From: Cellulomonas triticagri
GTDB lineage: Bacteria; Actinomycetota; Actinomycetes; Actinomycetales; Cellulomonadaceae
Assembly: GCF_003696205.1 (NCBI RefSeq)
Contig: NZ_RFFI01000015.1
Coordinates: 1 to 47,994 of the forward strand
Direction of reading: 5' to 3'
Length of the DNA: 47,994 nucleotides
The stretch's first letter is position 1; each line of letters begins with the position of its first letter. A model generated the notes under the pieces. The model had not been told where the DNA came from. It did not search any database and was given only the letters and a program-made list of their open reading frames with translations. The translations under genes were made by a program, and so were the position numbers. Positions 25,039 to 33,299 of the stretch are shown piece by piece.

Positions 25039-25991
25039 ACCGGCAGCCGCAGCCGCGCGCTGGTCCCCCGGCCCGGCCGGGACCGCAGGGTCACGCTGCC
25101 GCCGTGCCGCTGGGCGACCACGCGCACGAGCGCGAGCCCGAGGCCCGAGCCCGGCGTCCCCCGCGCCCCCTCCCCGCGGGCCAGCTCGTCGAAGACGAGG
25201 TCGAGCTCGTGCTCCGGGATGCCCGTCCCGGAGTCGGCGACCTCGACCACCACGACGCCGTCGTCCTCGGAGCCGCGGACCTCGACGCCCGAGGTGACGG
25301 GCGAGAACTTCAGCGCGTTCGCCAGCAGGTTCGACACGGCGAGGTACAGCAGGTCGACGTCGCCTCGCACCGTCGGCAGCGGCCACGGCGCCCGCGGCAT
25401 GCTCACGACCACCGTGCGCGGCACGCCGGAGGCGGCGGCCTGGTCGGACAGGTCCGCCACCGCGTCCCGCACCACCTGCTCCAGGTCCACCTCCTCGTGC
25501 TCAAGCGGCCGGGTCTCGAGCTCGGCGAGCTTGCGCAGCTCCGCGACCAGCCCGGACAGCCGCAGCGTCTGCTGCTGCAGCGTCGCGTGCGCGCGGGCCC
25601 GCGCCGGGTCCAGGGCATGCGGGTCCGGCACCACGCCGGGCAGGGCGGCCCGGATCGCGGTCACCGGGTTCTTCATCTCGTGGTCCAGGCGGGCGAGGAA
25701 CCGGCGGTGCGCCCCGCGCCCCGCCTCCTGCCCCGCGGCCTCCCCCGCCATCCGCGCGGCGGCGACCGCCCGGCGCCGGTCGGCCACCAGCGCGAGCGCG
25801 GCCGCCAGCACCGCCCCGAGCGCCAGCCCGCTGCCGGCGAGCACGACCGGCAGGGGTGCGCCGACCAGCACCCGCAGCGACCGGCCCGACACCAGCACCA
25901 CGACCGCGGCGAGCAGGCCGAGCAGGACCGGCACCCCGACCAGCACGACAGGCAGCACCCGTCGCACGCCCGGAGGGGGCGTCGGGGTCAC
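25032..25991 (-). CDS. Sensor histidine kinase
   Basis: The 319-residue protein starts at GTG 25991, coupled to the response regulator stop by GTGA. Two membrane helices lie at about residues 12-34 and 46-70 with only about ten residues between them, so there is almost no extracellular sensor domain. The H-box FLARLDHEMKNPVTAIRA carries H104. The N-box NLLANALKFSP, G1 DSGTGIP and G2 GSGLGLALV complete the HATPase domain. It phosphorylates the adjacent OmpR-type regulator. The tiny extracytoplasmic loop suggests an intramembrane-sensing kinase or one that senses through a partner, perhaps the DUF4190 protein encoded upstream. Confidence 0.93.
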   Translation of the reverse strand: MTPTPPPGVRRVLPVVLVGVPVLLGLLAAVVVLVSGRSLRVLVGAPLPVVLAGSGLALGAVLAAALALVADRRRAVAAARMAGEAAGQEAGRGAHRRFLARLDHEMKNPVTAIRAALPGVVPDPHALDPARARAHATLQQQTLRLSGLVAELRKLAELETRPLEHEEVDLEQVVRDAVADLSDQAAASGVPRTVVVSMPRAPWPLPTVRGDVDLLYLAVSNLLANALKFSPVTSGVEVRGSEDDGVVVVEVADSGTGIPEHELDLVFDELARGEGARGTPGSGLGLALVRVVAQRHGGSVTLRSRPGRGTSARLRLPVG

Positions 25992-26710
25992 GGTCGCGCC
26001 CCGCGCCGCACCGGACCGCAGAACCGGTAGCCGAGCGACGGCACCGTCTCCACGAACCGCGGCGCCGCCGCGTCGTCGCCCAGCACCCGGCGGATCTCCG
26101 CGACGCGGTGGTCCACCGCGCGGCTGCTCACCGCGAGCTCGAACCCCCACAGCGCCTCCAGCAGCCGCTCGCGGGTGTGCAGCTCGTCGGGGTGGGTCAT
26201 CAGGTAGTCCAGCAGCAGGGACGCGCGGGGTGTCAGCGTGACCTCGCGGCCGTCCAGCCACACCCGGCGCGCCGTGCGGTCGAGCAGCAGCCCACCGCTC
26301 TCGAGGCGCTCGGCCGCCGCCAGCGACGGCTGACCCGGCACCGCCCGGCGGAGCACGGCGCGCACGCGGGCGTGCAGCTCCTGGGGGTCGAACGGCTTGT
26401 TCAGGTAGTCGTCGGCACCCTCGTCCAGCGCCGCCGACCGCTCGGAGGACTCGCCGACCTGGGTCAGCAGCACCACCGGGGTCCAGTCGCCCGCGGCTCG
26501 CAGACGACGCACGACCGAGCGCCCGTCGAGGCGCGGCATCAGCACGTCGCAGACCAGGATGTCCGGCCGCCACCGGGCGTGCGTCGCGAGCGCCTCCTCG
26601 CCGTCCGCAGCAGTCGCCACGTCGAGCCCGCTGCGTGCGAGGAACGACGCCAGGCCCTCGCGCACCGCCTCCTCGTCGTCCACGAGCAGCACCCGCGGGG
26701 CGCCCGTCAC
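25988..26710 (-). CDS. OmpR/PhoB-family response regulator
   Basis: The 240-residue protein is read from GTG 26710, whose GTGA overlaps the upstream stop; an earlier GTG (26725) would add five residues. Receiver residues are D11-D12, phospho-acceptor D55 (ILVCDVLMPRLDG), T83 and K105 (YLNKPFDPQEL). The winged-helix DNA-binding domain covers about 140-235 (LTPRASLLLDYLMTHPDELHT, VDHRVAEIRRVLG, TVPSLGYRFCGP). It is the partner of the kinase encoded next. Confidence 0.94.
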   Translation of the reverse strand: MTGAPRVLLVDDEEAVREGLASFLARSGLDVATAADGEEALATHARWRPDILVCDVLMPRLDGRSVVRRLRAAGDWTPVVLLTQVGESSERSAALDEGADDYLNKPFDPQELHARVRAVLRRAVPGQPSLAAAERLESGGLLLDRTARRVWLDGREVTLTPRASLLLDYLMTHPDELHTRERLLEALWGFELAVSSRAVDHRVAEIRRVLGDDAAAPRFVETVPSLGYRFCGPVRRGARP

Positions 26711-26982
26711 GACGCGCCGCCCCACACGACGAACCCGGCCACGACGAGCAGCAGCACCAGCGCGTACGCCGCCGCGGCGAGATAGCCCAGCACCAGCCCG
26801 ACGACCGCCAGGGCGGTGCCGCCGTCACCGGTGCGCCGGATCTGCGCCAGCGCCACGTGCCCGGTGACGACCGGCAGCACGGCGAACCCGCACAGCCCGA
26901 GGACCAGCGTCACGACCGCCAGCGGGTTGGTCCGGCGCGGCGCGACCGGGTACGGGTACGGGTACGGCTGGGGTGCGCTCAC
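26707..26982 (-). CDS. DUF4190-type small membrane protein
   Basis: The 91-residue protein starts at GTG 26982 behind CGAGGAGC. A Pro/Tyr-rich cytoplasmic head (PQPYPYPYPVAPRR) is followed by two hydrophobic helices joined by GHVALAQIRRTGDGGTALAVVG, the pattern of DUF4190 proteins. The function of the family is unknown. The 4-base overlap with the response regulator gene suggests a role in the same signalling operon. Confidence 0.85.
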   Translation of the reverse strand: MSAPQPYPYPYPVAPRRTNPLAVVTLVLGLCGFAVLPVVTGHVALAQIRRTGDGGTALAVVGLVLGYLAAAAYALVLLLVVAGFVVWGGAS

Positions 26983-27022
26983 GGGGTGCTCCTCGGCTGG
27001 GGCCGGGGGTCCGGGGACCGGG

Positions 27023-27511
27023 TCACGGGGCGGCCGTGCCGTACGTGCCGCCTGCGGCGTGGTCCGTCACCCGGGGGCTCCCGCCCTCCCACGCGACGGT
27101 CACGTCGGCGGCGTCGATGGTCACGGACGCCGCGCTGCGCACCACGACGGTCGCCCCGGCGCCCGCGACGACCAGGTCAGTGACCTCCCCCGCCACGACC
27201 ACCGCCGCAGCGCCGGACACGGTCAGGGTCGCGCAGTCGTCCACGACCTCGGCCGTCGTCCCGGCGACCGGGAGGTCCAGGTCGCCGCCGCCGCAGGTGT
27301 GCTCGGTCCTGAGGTCGCGCAGCAGGTCGGCGCGGGTGGGCAGCCCGGTCGCGGCGCTGGTCCCCCCGGGCAGACCGGGCTTGGTCGGGTCCGTCGTGCC
27401 GGGCGCGTCGGCGGGTCGCGTGGCGTCGTCGTCGACGACCTCCACGCTGCACCCGCCCAGCAGCACCGCCGCGCAGCCGAGGGTGAGGACGCCCGCTCGC
27501 AGGCGCGTCAC
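27023..27511 (-). CDS. DUF3060-type lipoprotein
   Basis: The 162-residue protein starts at GTG 27511, coupled to the OmpA-like gene stop by GTGA. The lipobox is LLGGC near residue 21. A Thr/Pro/Gly-rich linker is followed by a compact domain of short beta strands (LDLPVAGTTAEVVDDCATLTV, AAVVVAGEVTDLVVAGAGATVVV, VTIDAADVTVAWEGG), which fits DUF3060. Two Cys in the domain (HTCGGG and DDCATL) could form a disulfide. The function is unknown. It is made together with the OmpA-like lipoprotein and so probably works at the outer face of the membrane or wall. Confidence 0.8.
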   Translation of the reverse strand: MTRLRAGVLTLGCAAVLLGGCSVEVVDDDATRPADAPGTTDPTKPGLPGGTSAATGLPTRADLLRDLRTEHTCGGGDLDLPVAGTTAEVVDDCATLTVSGAAAVVVAGEVTDLVVAGAGATVVVRSAASVTIDAADVTVAWEGGSPRVTDHAAGGTYGTAAP

Positions 27512-28716
27512 GACGTCACCGACGGCAGCAGGATCTCCACCCGGCGGTTGAGCTGGCGCCCCGCGGGGTTGTCCTGGCCCGCGACCTCGTTGGGCGCGAC
27601 CGGCTGGTCCTCCCCGCGGCCCACCACGTCGAAGGCGGTGGTGACGCCGCGGTCGGCGAGCGCGGCGGCCACCGCGTCCGCGCGGTCCTCGGACAGCCGC
27701 TGGTTGAGCTCCGCCGAGGACACCGAGTCGGTGTGCCCCGCGACGGTGCCCGCGGGTGAAGCGACGTCGGCGAGGGCGGCGGCGAGGGTGTCCAGGGCGG
27801 CGGCCGCGTCGGGCCGGATCTCGGCGGAGCCGAAGTCGAACAGCACCCCCGCGTCGAGCGTGAGCGTCGCCCCGCAGGACTCCACGGGGGCGATGACGCC
27901 CATCGACGGGAACGCCCCGAGGGGCGGCACGACGGGCAGCGGGTCCACCTCGACGGGCACGCCGTCCACGGTCCCGGTGCCATCCCCCCAGTTCTGGACG
28001 ACGAGGTCGCCGTCGTCGTAGAGCCCGGAGCCGTCCCCGTAGTTGACGACCCGGGTCGCGCCGTCGGTGTACAGGCCGGAGCCGTCCCCGTAGTTGACGA
28101 TCGAGCGGTCTCCCCGTGCCCACGATCCGGACCCGTCGCTGTGGATGGTCACCGCGGTGGTGCCGTCGTCGTACAGCCCGGAGCCGTCCCCGTAGGCGAC
28201 CACCTGGGTGCCGCCCGCGGAGTACGTCCCGGACCCGTCGCCGTAGACGGTGACCGTGGTGCCGGCGATCGTGTAGGTCCCCGACCCGTCGCCGTAGTTG
28301 ACGACGCCGCCGTCCGGACCGGTGAACACCCCGGACCCGTCGCCGTACGCGAGCAGCGCGCCGCGGCTGGACTCGACGGCGCCGGTGGTCGCGTCGCACC
28401 GCGTCGGGGTGACGGTGATCCCGGGCAGGTCGCCCACGGCCGCGTCCAGGTCGAGCGCGAACCCGGCGAGCGACGCGTCCAGCATCGACAGGTCGGGCAG
28501 CACCACGAGCGGGACGGGCGGGATCTCCCCGGGCGCGTACCCGGTGACGGCGGGGCGCGCGTCCCGCTGCGCCGCGGAGGCGCTCGGGGTGGGCGCGGCG
28601 GCCTCGGCGGGACGGTCGGCGGACCGCTCGGGGGTGGGCTTCCCCGCCGAGCACGCCGGGAGCAGCAGCAGGGAGACGGTGAGGGCGGCCGCGCGGACGC
28701 GGGTGACGGCTGGCAT
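27508..28716 (-). CDS. OmpA-family lipoprotein with YGDGSG repeats
   Basis: The 402-residue protein starts at ATG 28716, leaderless by its promoter. The signal peptide ends in the lipobox LLPAC with C22. Residues 124 to about 257 are eight tandem units of exactly 17 residues beginning YGDGSG (variants HSDGSG and WGDGTG), probably a beta-structure and possibly Ca-binding. Residues about 285-402 are an OmpA-C peptidoglycan-binding domain: GVLFDFGSAEIRPDAAAALDTL, VAGHTDSVSSAELNQRLSEDRADAV and NRRVEILLP. In an organism without a canonical outer membrane this would link membrane and peptidoglycan. DUF3060, DUF4190, response regulator and kinase genes follow. Confidence 0.9.
   Translation of the reverse strand: MPAVTRVRAAALTVSLLLLPACSAGKPTPERSADRPAEAAAPTPSASAAQRDARPAVTGYAPGEIPPVPLVVLPDLSMLDASLAGFALDLDAAVGDLPGITVTPTRCDATTGAVESSRGALLAYGDGSGVFTGPDGGVVNYGDGSGTYTIAGTTVTVYGDGSGTYSAGGTQVVAYGDGSGLYDDGTTAVTIHSDGSGSWARGDRSIVNYGDGSGLYTDGATRVVNYGDGSGLYDDGDLVVQNWGDGTGTVDGVPVEVDPLPVVPPLGAFPSMGVIAPVESCGATLTLDAGVLFDFGSAEIRPDAAAALDTLAAALADVASPAGTVAGHTDSVSSAELNQRLSEDRADAVAAALADRGVTTAFDVVGRGEDQPVAPNEVAGQDNPAGRQLNRRVEILLPSVTS
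27946..28347 (-). repeat. Eight 51-bp coding repeats (YGDGSG units)
   Basis: These tandem in-frame 51-base units in the OmpA-like gene each encode 17 residues starting YGDGSG. The eighth is shortened. Units three, four, six and seven are the most alike. The fifth is diverged (HSDGSGSW). Confidence 0.85.
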
Positions 28717-28722
28717 GGCAGC

Positions 28723-28798
28723 ACCGTAAGCGACATTCCGGACAGGGAGGTCGCGGGTCCGTCGCGGCGCTGTCGCAGTCCTGCGACAGACGCGACCT
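28723..28798 (-). promoter_or_regulatory. Leaderless -10 box and nested palindromes upstream of the OmpA-like gene
   Basis: TACGGT (minus strand, 28723-28728) lies six bases before ATG 28716. Further upstream a 20-bp perfect palindrome has arms CTGTCGCAG (28770-28778) and CTGCGACAG (28781-28789). It is nested inside AGGTCGCG (28748-28755) and CGCGACCT (28791-28798). It may be the binding site of a regulator, or a terminator for the GNAT remnant whose stop is at 28849. Confidence 0.55.
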
Positions 28799-28848
28799 GC
28801 GGCATCACCCGACGGAGTGACCCCGCGGCGGGTGCGGCCGAGGGCCGG

Positions 28849-29434
28849 TCAGGCCGGCGGGACGTGGAAGTACGGCGCGCGGGTCACCGGCACGAAGTCC
28901 GCCGACCGTGCGAGGCGGACCGACCCCGCGTTGTCCTCGCGGCAGGACCACACCGGGACGAGCCCCGCGGCGCCCACCCGCCGCACCATCGCCGTCGCCG
29001 CGAGGCGGGCGAGGCCGCGCCCCCGGTGCACGGGGCGGGTCTCGATGCCGATCTCCAGGCGGTCGTCCCACCGGTAGCAGGCGAACGCGACGGCCGCGGG
29101 CTCCCCGTCCTGCTCGACCACGACGCCCCGCCCGCACGCAGGAACGCGGCGGCGTCCGGCCAGAACGCCGCCGGGACGACCGCGCCGGGGAAGCCCAGGC
29201 CCTCCGGCCCCGCGTCGCGGACCCCGCACCCCCGACCAGCGGCAGCGGCCCGCTGCCGGACGTCGGGTCCAGCGCGAAGTTCACCCGTGCGTGGCGTCGC
29301 ACCCCGCCGGTCCCGGGCGCGTCGTGCGCGACCGCGCCGAGCGCGCCGTCCCAGTCGAGGCCGTGCCAGCGCGGGTCGACCTGCAACCACTCCCCCGAGC
29401 CGCCCGCCGCGCGGCCCCGGACGTGCGCGACCAC
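28849..29434 (-). pseudogene. GNAT N-acetyltransferase broken by two frameshifts
   Basis: Reading on the minus strand, the protein runs in one frame from GTG 29434 (AHVRGRAAGGSGEWLQVDPR to NFALDPTSGSGPLPLVG). It continues in a second frame (RDAGPEGLGFPGAVVPAAFW, DAAAFLRAGG) and ends in a third (GVVVEQDGEPAAVAF, ETRPVHRGRGLARLAATAMV, VWSCREDNAGSVRLA, APYFHVPPA). The shifts fall near 29220-29236 and 29124-29139, both in C/G runs, and each looks like one missing base. HRGRGLARLA is the acetyl-CoA-binding motif. This is either a real pseudogene or two sequencing errors in homopolymers. Confidence 0.75.
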
Positions 29435-29454
29435 GTAGCCCAGGACGGGGCGAC

Positions 29455-29769
29455 CTAGGTCCCGGACGGCGGACGGACCTCGGCGACCGTCTCGCCGACC
29501 AGCACGCGGTCCGGCGGGCAGACCGGCCCCGGGAGGACCGTCTCCACGCCGGAGGCGCGCCGCACGACGACGTCACCGTCGGTGCAGCCGTTCTCCAGGA
29601 GCAGCACCCCGCCGTCGCCGGTGACGTCGTGCTCCTGGCCGTCCACCACGACCACGACGTCCTCGGGGCCTGTGTTGCTGATCTCCAGGTCGCCGGGAGC
29701 GCTGCACGCCGCCAGCGCGACCACGCCCAGCACCGTCACACCGAGCACCCGTCCTGCGTCGCGTCCCAC
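29455..29769 (-). CDS. Small lipoprotein
   Basis: The 104-residue protein is read from GTG 29769 behind GAGGGGGG; ATG 29790 is an in-frame alternative that adds seven residues but has no ribosome site. A TAGCGT -10 box at 29806-29811 would give a leader of about 30 bases, which favours the GTG. The lipobox is LAAC. The mature part has short beta-like stretches (DLEISNTGPEDVVVVVDG, GGVLLLENGC) and two further Cys. I do not recognise the family. Confidence 0.7.
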   Translation of the reverse strand: MGRDAGRVLGVTVLGVVALAACSAPGDLEISNTGPEDVVVVVDGQEHDVTGDGGVLLLENGCTDGDVVVRRASGVETVLPGPVCPPDRVLVGETVAEVRPPSGT

Positions 29770-29860
29770 GTCTGCCCCCCTCGCGCCCATGATCCGACGC
29801 CGCAGACGCTAGCGACGGCCCGACCCGGTGGGGGCGGCGTTCACCACTCCCGCCACCGAC

Positions 29861-29901
29861 GCGCGCACGACCTGCGCCGACGCGGGCCGCGGCGTGCGCG
29901 C
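29861..29901 (-). terminator. Inverted repeat at the 3' end of mshC
   Basis: GCGCGCACG (29861-29869) and CGTGCGCGC (29893-29901) are complementary over 9 bp. The stem begins within the mshC stop codon and has a 23-base loop. Confidence 0.45.
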
Positions 29902-31163
29902 TACAGCCGGACGCCCAGCAGGGCGTTGACAGCGCGGGCGATGACGCCGGGCGCGCCCTCGACGGTGTCGGCGTCGGCCACGCCCGTGAGCGAGCGCTCC
30001 GCCCACGCGTCGACGGCCCGCAGCGCGCGCGGCGCGTCGAGGTCCTCGGCGAGCGCGGCGCGCACGGCCGCGAGCGTGCTGTCGGGGTCGGGGCCACCGT
30101 TGCCGGACACGGCGGCGCGCCACCGCTCCAGGCGGGCCTGCGCGGTGCGCAGCACCTCGTCGGTCCACTCCCAGTCGGTCGCGTAGTGGTGGTCGAGGAT
30201 CGCCAGGCGCACGGCCATGGCGTCGACGCCCTGCTCGCGCAGCCGGGAGACGAGGACGAGGTTGCCGAGCGACTTGCTCATCTTCTCGCCGTCGAGCCCG
30301 ACCATGCCGGTGTGCACGTGCGTGCGGGCGCCGTGCCCGGAGTCGAGCAGCCGGGCGTGCGAGGTGCTCATCTCGTGGTGCGGGAACCGCAGGTCGGAGC
30401 CGCCGCCCTGGACGTCGAAGGGCAGCCCGAGGCCGTCGCGGGCGATGACGGCGCACTCGATGTGCCAGCCGGGGCGTCCGGGGCCGAGGTCGCCGCCGTC
30501 CCAGGAGGGCTCGCCGGGGCGGGCCGCGCGCCACAGCAGCGGGTCGAGGGGGTCGCGCTTGCCGGGGCGGTCGGGGTCGCCGCCGCGCTCGCCGAACAGG
30601 GCGGACATCTGCGCGCGGTCGAACCCGGCGACCCGGCCGAAGTCGGGGTCGGCGGACAGGTCCGCGTACACGTCGCCGCTGCCCGCGCCCGTGGCGTCGG
30701 GCGCGCCCACGACGTAGGCCCCGCCGGAGGCGACCAGCGCCCGCACCGCGGCGGCGACGTCCGGGACGGACTCGACCGCGCCGGTGTACACGTCCGGGGG
30801 GACGACGCCGAGCGCCGTCATGTCCTCCAGGTACAGGGCGGTCTGGTCGGCCGCCAGGTCGCGCCAGTCCACGCCGGTGGCCTCGGCGCGCTCCAGCAGC
30901 GGGTCGTCGACGTCGGTGACGTTGGACGCGTACCGGACGCGCTTGCCCTCGTCGAGCCACCCGCGCACCAGCAGGTCGAACGCGACGTAGGTCGCGGCGT
31001 GGCCCATGTGGGTGGCGTCGTACGGGGTGATGCCGCAGACGTAGAGGGTGGCGTCGGCACCGGGTGCCGCGACGACGAGGTCCCCGGTCGACGTGTCGCG
31101 GACACGGACCGGACCTCCCTGGCCGGGGAGCTGCGGGATCTGCGGGGCGGGCCAGGTCAGCAC
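29901..31163 (-). CDS. mshC: Cysteine--1-D-myo-inosityl 2-amino-2-deoxy-alpha-D-glucopyranoside ligase
   Basis: The 420-residue protein joins cysteine to GlcN-inositol with ATP, the third step of mycothiol synthesis. It is a cysteinyl-tRNA-synthetase-like enzyme: zinc ligands C43 ([17 protein letters not shown]), C237 (GWHIECAVI) and H262 (RFPHHEMS); the HIGH-type motif is HMGH (52-55) and KMSKS is at 294-298. The length and the [14 protein letters not shown] opening match MshC rather than CysS, which has a long C-terminal tRNA-binding part. GTG 31163 has no Shine-Dalgarno sequence and is six bases after a TAGGCT box. No other msh gene is in view. Confidence 0.95.
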   Translation of the reverse strand: MLTWPAPQIPQLPGQGGPVRVRDTSTGDLVVAAPGADATLYVCGITPYDATHMGHAATYVAFDLLVRGWLDEGKRVRYASNVTDVDDPLLERAEATGVDWRDLAADQTALYLEDMTALGVVPPDVYTGAVESVPDVAAAVRALVASGGAYVVGAPDATGAGSGDVYADLSADPDFGRVAGFDRAQMSALFGERGGDPDRPGKRDPLDPLLWRAARPGEPSWDGGDLGPGRPGWHIECAVIARDGLGLPFDVQGGGSDLRFPHHEMSTSHARLLDSGHGARTHVHTGMVGLDGEKMSKSLGNLVLVSRLREQGVDAMAVRLAILDHHYATDWEWTDEVLRTAQARLERWRAAVSGNGGPDPDSTLAAVRAALAEDLDAPRALRAVDAWAERSLTGVADADTVEGAPGVIARAVNALLGVRL

Positions 31164-31169
31164 GCGCCG

Positions 31170-31175
31170 AGCCTA
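31170..31175 (-). promoter_or_regulatory. Leaderless -10 box of mshC
   Basis: TAGGCT on the minus strand is separated by exactly six bases from GTG 31163. There is no clear -35 box. Confidence 0.6.
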
Positions 31176-31321
31176 ACCGCCGCGACGGCTCCCCCGGTCC
31201 CGGGGCCTGCCCGCCGTGACGCACGCCACGGGCCCGCGGTGGGTGTCTCACCCGTCGGCATGTGGGAGACGGCGGCGTGGCGGGGCGCGCGACCGGGCGC
31301 ACCGGCCAGCACAATGCCTCC

Positions 31322-32302
31322 GTGGAGAGCGCGTGGGTGCAGGGCGGGGACGGGTGGACGGCGACGCCGCCGGACGGGTTGCTGGCGCTGCTGGCCGCCC
31401 CGGAGCCCCCGGCGGCGTGGGTGCACGTCGACTCGGTGGACCACCTCGCCGAGGCGGCCCGCCAGGCGGGGCTCCCGGAGTCCGTGGTGCGGCGCGCGGT
31501 CGAGGGCGGGCTGTCCGACGACCCGCGGCACCCGCAGGTGCGCAAGCTGCCCGGCGGCGGGCAGTACCTCGTGAGCCCGACGCTGGCGTACGACGGCCGC
31601 ACCCGGGACGTGACGACCGGCCTGTGGGCGGCGCTCGTCGTGGACGACGTGACGATCACCGCCGAGGAGGGCGGCACGGGGCTGCTGGACGACGTGCTGG
31701 AGCACCTCGCGGACGCCGAGCGGCTGCCGCAGGACAGCACGCACCAGGTGTTCGCGGCGGCGCTGATGGCCCTGGTGCACCGCGCGAGCGCGGTCGAGGT
31801 GGGCATCGGCGAGGCCGTCGCCGACGTCGAGCAGCAGGTGTTCACCCCGGGCACCCCCGACCCGGCCGAGGTGGTCTACGACCTCAAGCGGGAGATCGCG
31901 GAGGCGCGGCGGGCGCTGGTCCCGCTGCTCGCGGTGCTGCCGGAGCTCATCTCCGAGGAGGAGGACGCGCGCCGCGAGACCCGCACCATGCGGTGGCTGC
32001 GGCGCCTCGACACGGCCCTCGGCAAGGTCGACCGGCACCTCGACGGCCACGACGCGCTGCTCGGCGACATGCTGTCGGTGCACCTGTCGCGGGTGTCGGT
32101 GCGGCAGAACGAGGACATGCGGAAGATCTCCGCGTGGGCGGCGATCATCGCCGTGCCGACGCTGGTCGCCGGGATCTACGGGATGAACTTCGACCACATG
32201 CCGGAGCTGCACTGGCTCGCGGGGTACCCGCTGGCGCTGGTGCTCATGGCGGGCGCCGCGACGGTGCTGTTCCGGCTGTTCAAGCGGTCCCGCTGGCTCT
32301 GA
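31322..32302 (+). CDS. CorA family divalent cation transporter
   Basis: The 326-residue protein is read from GTG 31322; the frame stays open back to 31262 but only this start has a -10-like box (CACAAT) six bases before it. The long cytoplasmic domain contains WVHVDSVDHLAEAARQAGLP. Two C-terminal membrane helices follow RQNEDMRKISAWAAII, and the selectivity motif GMNF is present in YGMNFDHMPELHW. CorA proteins are pentameric Mg2+ (or Co2+/Ni2+) channels. The gene is divergent from mshC and convergent with uppP, six bases away. Confidence 0.93.
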   Translation: MESAWVQGGDGWTATPPDGLLALLAAPEPPAAWVHVDSVDHLAEAARQAGLPESVVRRAVEGGLSDDPRHPQVRKLPGGGQYLVSPTLAYDGRTRDVTTGLWAALVVDDVTITAEEGGTGLLDDVLEHLADAERLPQDSTHQVFAAALMALVHRASAVEVGIGEAVADVEQQVFTPGTPDPAEVVYDLKREIAEARRALVPLLAVLPELISEEEDARRETRTMRWLRRLDTALGKVDRHLDGHDALLGDMLSVHLSRVSVRQNEDMRKISAWAAIIAVPTLVAGIYGMNFDHMPELHWLAGYPLALVLMAGAATVLFRLFKRSRWL

Positions 32303-32308
32303 GGCGGC

Positions 32309-33190
32309 TCAGGCGCCGGCGAGCGGGTCCAGCACGCCGCTGACCAGCAGCAGCGCCACGACCACGGCCAGGCCGATCCGGTAGACCACGAACGGCCGGT
32401 ACGAGTACGTCGAGACGATCTTCAGGAAGCCGATGATCACGACGTACCCGACGACGAACGCGATGACCGTCGCGAGCAGCGTCACCCCGAACCCCGGGGT
32501 CCCGGCGTCGCCGAACGACCCGACGCTCTTGGCGAGCTGGTAGAGCCCGGACCCGAGCACCGCGGGGATGGCCAGCAGGAACGAGTACCGCGCCGCGGCC
32601 TCCCGGCTGTAGCCCATGAGGCGCCCGGCGGTGATCGTGCCGCCGGACCGGGACACGCCCGGGACCAGCGCCATCGCCTGCGCGAGCCCGAAGTACAGCG
32701 CGTGCCGCGGGGTGAGGTCGGTGAGCTGCCGCTCGCTCGACGCGCGGCGGTCCGCCCAGTCGAGGACCAGCGCGAAGCCCGCGAGGGTCAGCACGATCAG
32801 CCACAGGTTCCGGAACGGCTGCTCGATGGCGTCCTGGAACAGCAGGCCGAGCACGACGATCGGGATGGACCCGAGCGCGATGTACCAGGCCATCTGCGCG
32901 TCCGGGTCCCGGCGACCGCCCACCGGCGCGCCCGTGCGGGACCGCCAGTCCGTGCCCAGGTCGCCGTGCACCGCGCGCCACCAGGCCACGCAGATCCGCG
33001 CGATGTCGCGGCGGAAGTACAGCAGCACCGCGGTCTCGGTGCCGATCTGGGTGATCGCCGTGAACGCCGCGCCCGGGTCGCCGGAGCCGATGAGCTCGCC
33101 GACGATCCGCAGGTGCGCGCTGGACGACACCGGCAGGAACTCCGTGAGCCCCTGCACGAGGCCGAGGACGATCGCCTCCCAGACGCTCAT
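32309..33190 (-). CDS. uppP: Undecaprenyl-diphosphate phosphatase
   Basis: The 293-residue membrane enzyme recycles undecaprenyl pyrophosphate for cell-wall synthesis and gives bacitracin resistance when abundant. The two active-site repeats are visible: [18 protein letters not shown] near the N-terminus and [19 protein letters not shown] in the second half, with about eight membrane helices. ATG 33190 matches the usual BacA start ([14 protein letters not shown]). No Shine-Dalgarno sequence is seen; a TATCGT box at 33237-33242 would give a leader of about 40 bases. A longer reading from GTG 33256 is less likely. Confidence 0.95.
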   Translation of the reverse strand: MSVWEAIVLGLVQGLTEFLPVSSSAHLRIVGELIGSGDPGAAFTAITQIGTETAVLLYFRRDIARICVAWWRAVHGDLGTDWRSRTGAPVGGRRDPDAQMAWYIALGSIPIVVLGLLFQDAIEQPFRNLWLIVLTLAGFALVLDWADRRASSERQLTDLTPRHALYFGLAQAMALVPGVSRSGGTITAGRLMGYSREAAARYSFLLAIPAVLGSGLYQLAKSVGSFGDAGTPGFGVTLLATVIAFVVGYVVIIGFLKIVSTYSYRPFVVYRIGLAVVVALLLVSGVLDPLAGA

Positions 33191-33287
33191 GCGCGGGGAC
33201 CGGTCAGGGAGGGGGTGTTCGCTGCCACGAGGCGCCACGATAGCGGCTGGCCGCACCGACCTGCCCGGACGCCCGCCGTCTCCCCGA

Positions 33288-33293
33288 TACCCT
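33288..33293 (+). promoter_or_regulatory. Leaderless -10 box of the aldo/keto reductase
   Basis: TACCCT is separated by exactly six bases from ATG 33300. No Shine-Dalgarno sequence precedes the start. Confidence 0.6.
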
Positions 33294-33299
33294 CACAGC

